Below are positions 6,463 through 7,871 of a DNA stretch of 7,871 nt, in pieces. The stretch is from Pseudomonadota bacterium (GTDB lineage: Bacteria; Desulfobacterota; Desulfobacteria; Desulfobacterales; C00003060): the NCBI GenBank assembly GCA_015222985.1, contig JADFWI010000054.1:1-7871 (forward strand). Reading direction: 5' to 3'. A model generated the notes under the pieces. It had not been told where the DNA came from and ran no database searches. It saw only the letters and a list, made by a program, of their open reading frames with translations. Position numbers and translations under genes: made by a program. Each line of letters opens with the position of its first letter. The stretch's first letter is position 1.

Positions 6463-7500
6463 ATGTCTGCAAAAAAACAAGGGCGGCACACGATGGATAG
6501 AAGGGATTTTCTGAAACTCTCCGGTATCTTGGGCATAGGGTTCGCTGCTGGTGGCTTACTGCCGATTTCAGAAAGCGTAGCATTTAACAAAAAGCTGTTC
6601 AAGGTCACCGAAACCAAGCTGAATATGGGGACCTTTGTTTCCATCACGGTTATGCACCCCTCCAGAGTTCAAGGTGAGGAGGTAATCGGAAAGGCCTTTG
6701 AAGAAATGGATAGGCTTACCGGCTTGCTGGACCGTTATCGAACCGATACTCCCATCGGCGCCCTCAACAAAGAGGGGCAGTTGGGCGATGTGCCTCCTGA
6801 GGTAGCTCAAGTTATTAATCGCTCCCTCCATTTTCACAAAGCATCCGGCGGCGCCTTCGAAATAACCGTCCAACCGTTGGTCGACCTGTATAAGCGACAT
6901 TTTGACGCCCACAAGAGTCCTCCGCCCGAAGCAGCTCTTGATAAGGCGCTGGAATTAGTCGATGCCGGCGCTGTGGTCTTTGACGGGAAATCGATCCGAT
7001 TCAAGAAAGAAGGTATGGGGATTACCTTGGACGGCATTGCCAAAGGTTACATAATTGACCAGGCAGCCGAGTTCATAAGGAGTACCGGTATTAAACATTG
7101 CTTGATTAACGCGGGCGGCGATATTCGCGCGGTTGGGGGCAAGGAAGACGGTACGCCCTGGAAGGTGGGAGTGCAGAACCCTGACAAGGAAGGGCCTTAC
7201 TTTGATACTGTTAGGATGGCAAACGGCGCTTTGGCAACGTCCGGTAATTACGAAATCTATTTTGATAAAGAAAAACTCTATCACCATATTGTAAGTCCAA
7301 AATCAGGGCTTTCGCCGCTGCAAAGCTCCAGCGTCACTGTCATGGCTTCCAATGTCATGGACGCAGATGCGCTGTCGACTGCCGTTTTTGTCCTTCAGCC
7401 TGATGCCGGGAAGCGTTTCATTGAAGGTATGCCTGGCACAGAATGCCTGATACTGGATCGTGCCAGACGGCGCATAGCTTCGACGGGGTGGCCCAGTTAG
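6463..7500 (+). CDS. apbE: FAD:protein FMN transferase, Tat-exported
   Basis: The enzyme uses FAD and Mg2+ to attach FMN covalently to Ser/Thr of target flavoproteins such as RnfG/RnfD, NqrB/NqrC or FMN-binding-domain reductases outside the cytoplasm. From ATG 6463 it has 345 residues, normal for the family. A Tat signal (DRRDFLKLSG, 12-21, then a hydrophobic Gly/Ala/Leu stretch) ends near SVA|FN at 40; there is no lipobox Cys. Family blocks are MGTFVSITV (55-63), SGGAFEITVQPLVDLY (128-143), LDGIAKGYIIDQ (189-200), LINAGGDIRAVGG (214-226), ALATSGNYEIYF (256-267), YHHIVSPKSG (273-282) and the metal-site region DADALSTAVF (300-309). All expected motifs are intact. An ATG at 6448 is in frame, but GGAGG at 6450-6454 sits 8 nt before ATG 6463, so the latter is the better start. 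No acceptor protein with a [S/T]GA[S/T]-type flavinylation site is encoded next to it here. Confidence 0.95.
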   Translation: MSAKKQGRHTMDRRDFLKLSGILGIGFAAGGLLPISESVAFNKKLFKVTETKLNMGTFVSITVMHPSRVQGEEVIGKAFEEMDRLTGLLDRYRTDTPIGALNKEGQLGDVPPEVAQVINRSLHFHKASGGAFEITVQPLVDLYKRHFDAHKSPPPEAALDKALELVDAGAVVFDGKSIRFKKEGMGITLDGIAKGYIIDQAAEFIRSTGIKHCLINAGGDIRAVGGKEDGTPWKVGVQNPDKEGPYFDTVRMANGALATSGNYEIYFDKEKLYHHIVSPKSGLSPLQSSSVTVMASNVMDADALSTAVFVLQPDAGKRFIEGMPGTECLILDRARRRIASTGWPS

Positions 7501-7517
7501 CTTGCATCTGGAAATTG

Positions 7518-7550
7518 AAAAAGGCCGCTGTGTCTCGGCGGCCTTTTTTT
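7518..7550 (+). terminator. Rho-independent terminator of apbE, probably bidirectional
   Basis: Seventeen nt after the apbE stop, GGCCGC (7523-7528) pairs with GCGGCC (7538-7543) around a 9-nt loop. The stem extends through A5 (7518-7522) pairing with T5, and a T7 run (7544-7550) follows. On the opposite strand the same stem is followed by T5, so it can stop leftward transcription too. Confidence 0.9.
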
Positions 7551-7556
7551 GTGCCT

Positions 7557-7596
7557 AAAAACTAAAGGCTAATCGCGTGGCTGACGATTAGCCTTT
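7557..7596 (-). terminator. Candidate Rho-independent terminator for leftward transcription
   Basis: AAAGGCTAATCG (7564-7575) and CGATTAGCCTTT (7585-7596) form a perfect 12-bp stem with a 9-nt loop. Read on the minus strand the stem is followed two bases later by a T5 run (complement of 7557-7561), as in an intrinsic terminator. On the plus strand only three T's follow. It implies, or once served, a gene read leftward from the right. Confidence 0.6.
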
Positions 7597-7612
7597 GGCA
7601 GGAGGAAAGCGA

Positions 7613-7684
7613 ATGAAGAAATTTCTTCACCACGCTTCTTTTGTTTTATATTTTAGCAACAATGATGCCAAGGCATCATCTTGA
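7613..7684 (+). CDS. Possible 23-residue peptide ORF with good ribosome binding site
   Basis: GGAGG at 7601-7605 sits 7 nt before an ATG that opens a 23-codon frame ending at TGA 7682-7684. The peptide begins MKKFLHHASFVLYF, with a basic start and a short hydrophobic patch, and ends DAKASS. It lies immediately after the 7564-7596 stem-loop. No promoter is evident and apbE's terminator stands upstream. It could be a small membrane peptide, a leader peptide or chance; the minus strand here also carries a possible degraded gene end. Confidence 0.2.
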   Translation: MKKFLHHASFVLYFSNNDAKASS

Positions 7685-7827
7685 GAAGAAGTGAACACCT
7701 TCGTTCACCCTCGATCTGCAAGGGTAGGAAGGTAACTGCCGAATGTTTCAGCAAAAAATTTATCTTCGATTCTTGACGATATTGCGAAAACACCGTTAGC
7801 CAGCGACTAGTTCCTCTCTTCAAAATC

Positions 7828-7860
7828 CGTCGATTTGTACAAATTTTTGTACAAACGACG
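7828..7860. promoter_or_regulatory. Tandem TGTACA palindromes, YefM-YoeB-like operator
   Basis: Two copies of the palindrome TTTGTACAAA (7834-7843 and 7846-7855) are separated by TT and framed by CGTCG (7828-7832) and CGACG (7856-7860). Each contains the hexamer TGTACA, and the hexamer centres lie exactly 12 bp apart. The operator of E. coli yefM-yoeB is known to consist of a long and a short palindrome, each with a TGTACA core, at 12-bp centre spacing. I infer autoregulation of a YefM/Phd-family antitoxin gene that would start just beyond the right edge. Another regulator with a similar site cannot be excluded. Confidence 0.5.
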
Positions 7861-7871
7861 TCCCGGAAATC

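Larger units (their letters stand above)
7551..7871. other. Gene-poor right flank with several inverted repeats
   Basis: No complete recognisable gene lies here. Besides the leftward terminator, short ORF and operator listed separately, three perfect inverted repeats are visible: GAAGAAATTTCTTC (7615-7628); ATGATGCC/GGCATCAT (7662-7669, 7672-7679); and GTGAAC/GTTCAC (7691-7696, 7703-7708). On the minus strand one frame gives protein-like text ending SLLLKYKTKEAW at a TGA (7627-7629) just before the terminator hairpin. It carries further stops at 7705-7707 and 7807-7809, so any gene there is decayed. Confidence 0.4.

Noticed and set aside
7564..7596. Hairpin as an integron attC site
   Set aside because: The core-site pattern (RYYYAAC and GTTRRRY) is missing; the arms are a simple perfect stem better explained as a terminator.
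7600..7740. Riboswitch or structured RNA in the hairpin-rich flank
   Set aside because: No conserved core of c-di-GMP, cobalamin, TPP, SAM or fluoride riboswitches could be recognised; the small repeats are not arranged around a common junction.
7773..7801. TTGACG as a -35 box for a rightward gene
   Set aside because: No acceptable -10 element occurs at 16-18 nt spacing.

Overview
The window looks like chromosomal DNA from a Gram-negative bacterium. The evidence is a signal-peptide-bearing outer-membrane beta-barrel ending in aromatic residues (YYF), a LolA-like periplasmic protein, and a Tat-exported ApbE. The moderate GC content and the style of the flanking fragments would suit a deltaproteobacterium (Desulfobacterota), but that is inference; no taxonomic marker gene is present.

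Layout. Bases 1-318 hold the C-terminal end of a highly charged Lys/Glu-rich protein on the + strand. Bases 319-1048 contain no intact gene. They carry two degraded-looking + strand remnants: a reading frame with a good ribosome binding site that is broken by one frameshift and one amber codon (356-698), and the C-terminal tail of a minor nucleotidyltransferase-like protein (784-972). Bases 1049-6230 form one tightly packed minus-strand operon of five genes, with junctions of 3, 3, 3 and 4 nt. In transcription order these are a LolA-like periplasmic protein, two different FtsX-type permeases, a LolD/MacB-type ATPase and an outer-membrane beta-barrel. After a ~230-bp divergent intergenic region with a candidate promoter, 6463-7500 encodes a Tat-exported ApbE (FAD:protein FMN transferase) on the + strand, closed by a strong terminator. 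Bases 7551-7871 contain a second hairpin oriented as a terminator for leftward transcription, a very short ORF with a good ribosome binding site, several small inverted repeats, and at the right edge a pair of TGTACA-core palindromes spaced exactly like a YefM-YoeB toxin-antitoxin operator.

How the genes work together. The operon encodes parts for every layer of the envelope: a cytoplasmic ATPase, a two-permease inner-membrane core, a soluble periplasmic carrier and an outer-membrane barrel. It has no MacA-type adaptor and no TolC-type exit duct. The simplest reading is a Lol-like machine that moves a hydrophobic cargo (lipid, lipoprotein or similar) between the inner and outer membranes, with its own dedicated carrier and barrel. 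It parallels the known gene sets that combine an RND transporter, a LolA-fold protein and a DUF1302-type barrel, with an ABC/FtsX engine in place of the RND pump. The substrate cannot be read from the sequence. ApbE is probably an independent transcription unit, since no FMN-acceptor protein is visible beside it.
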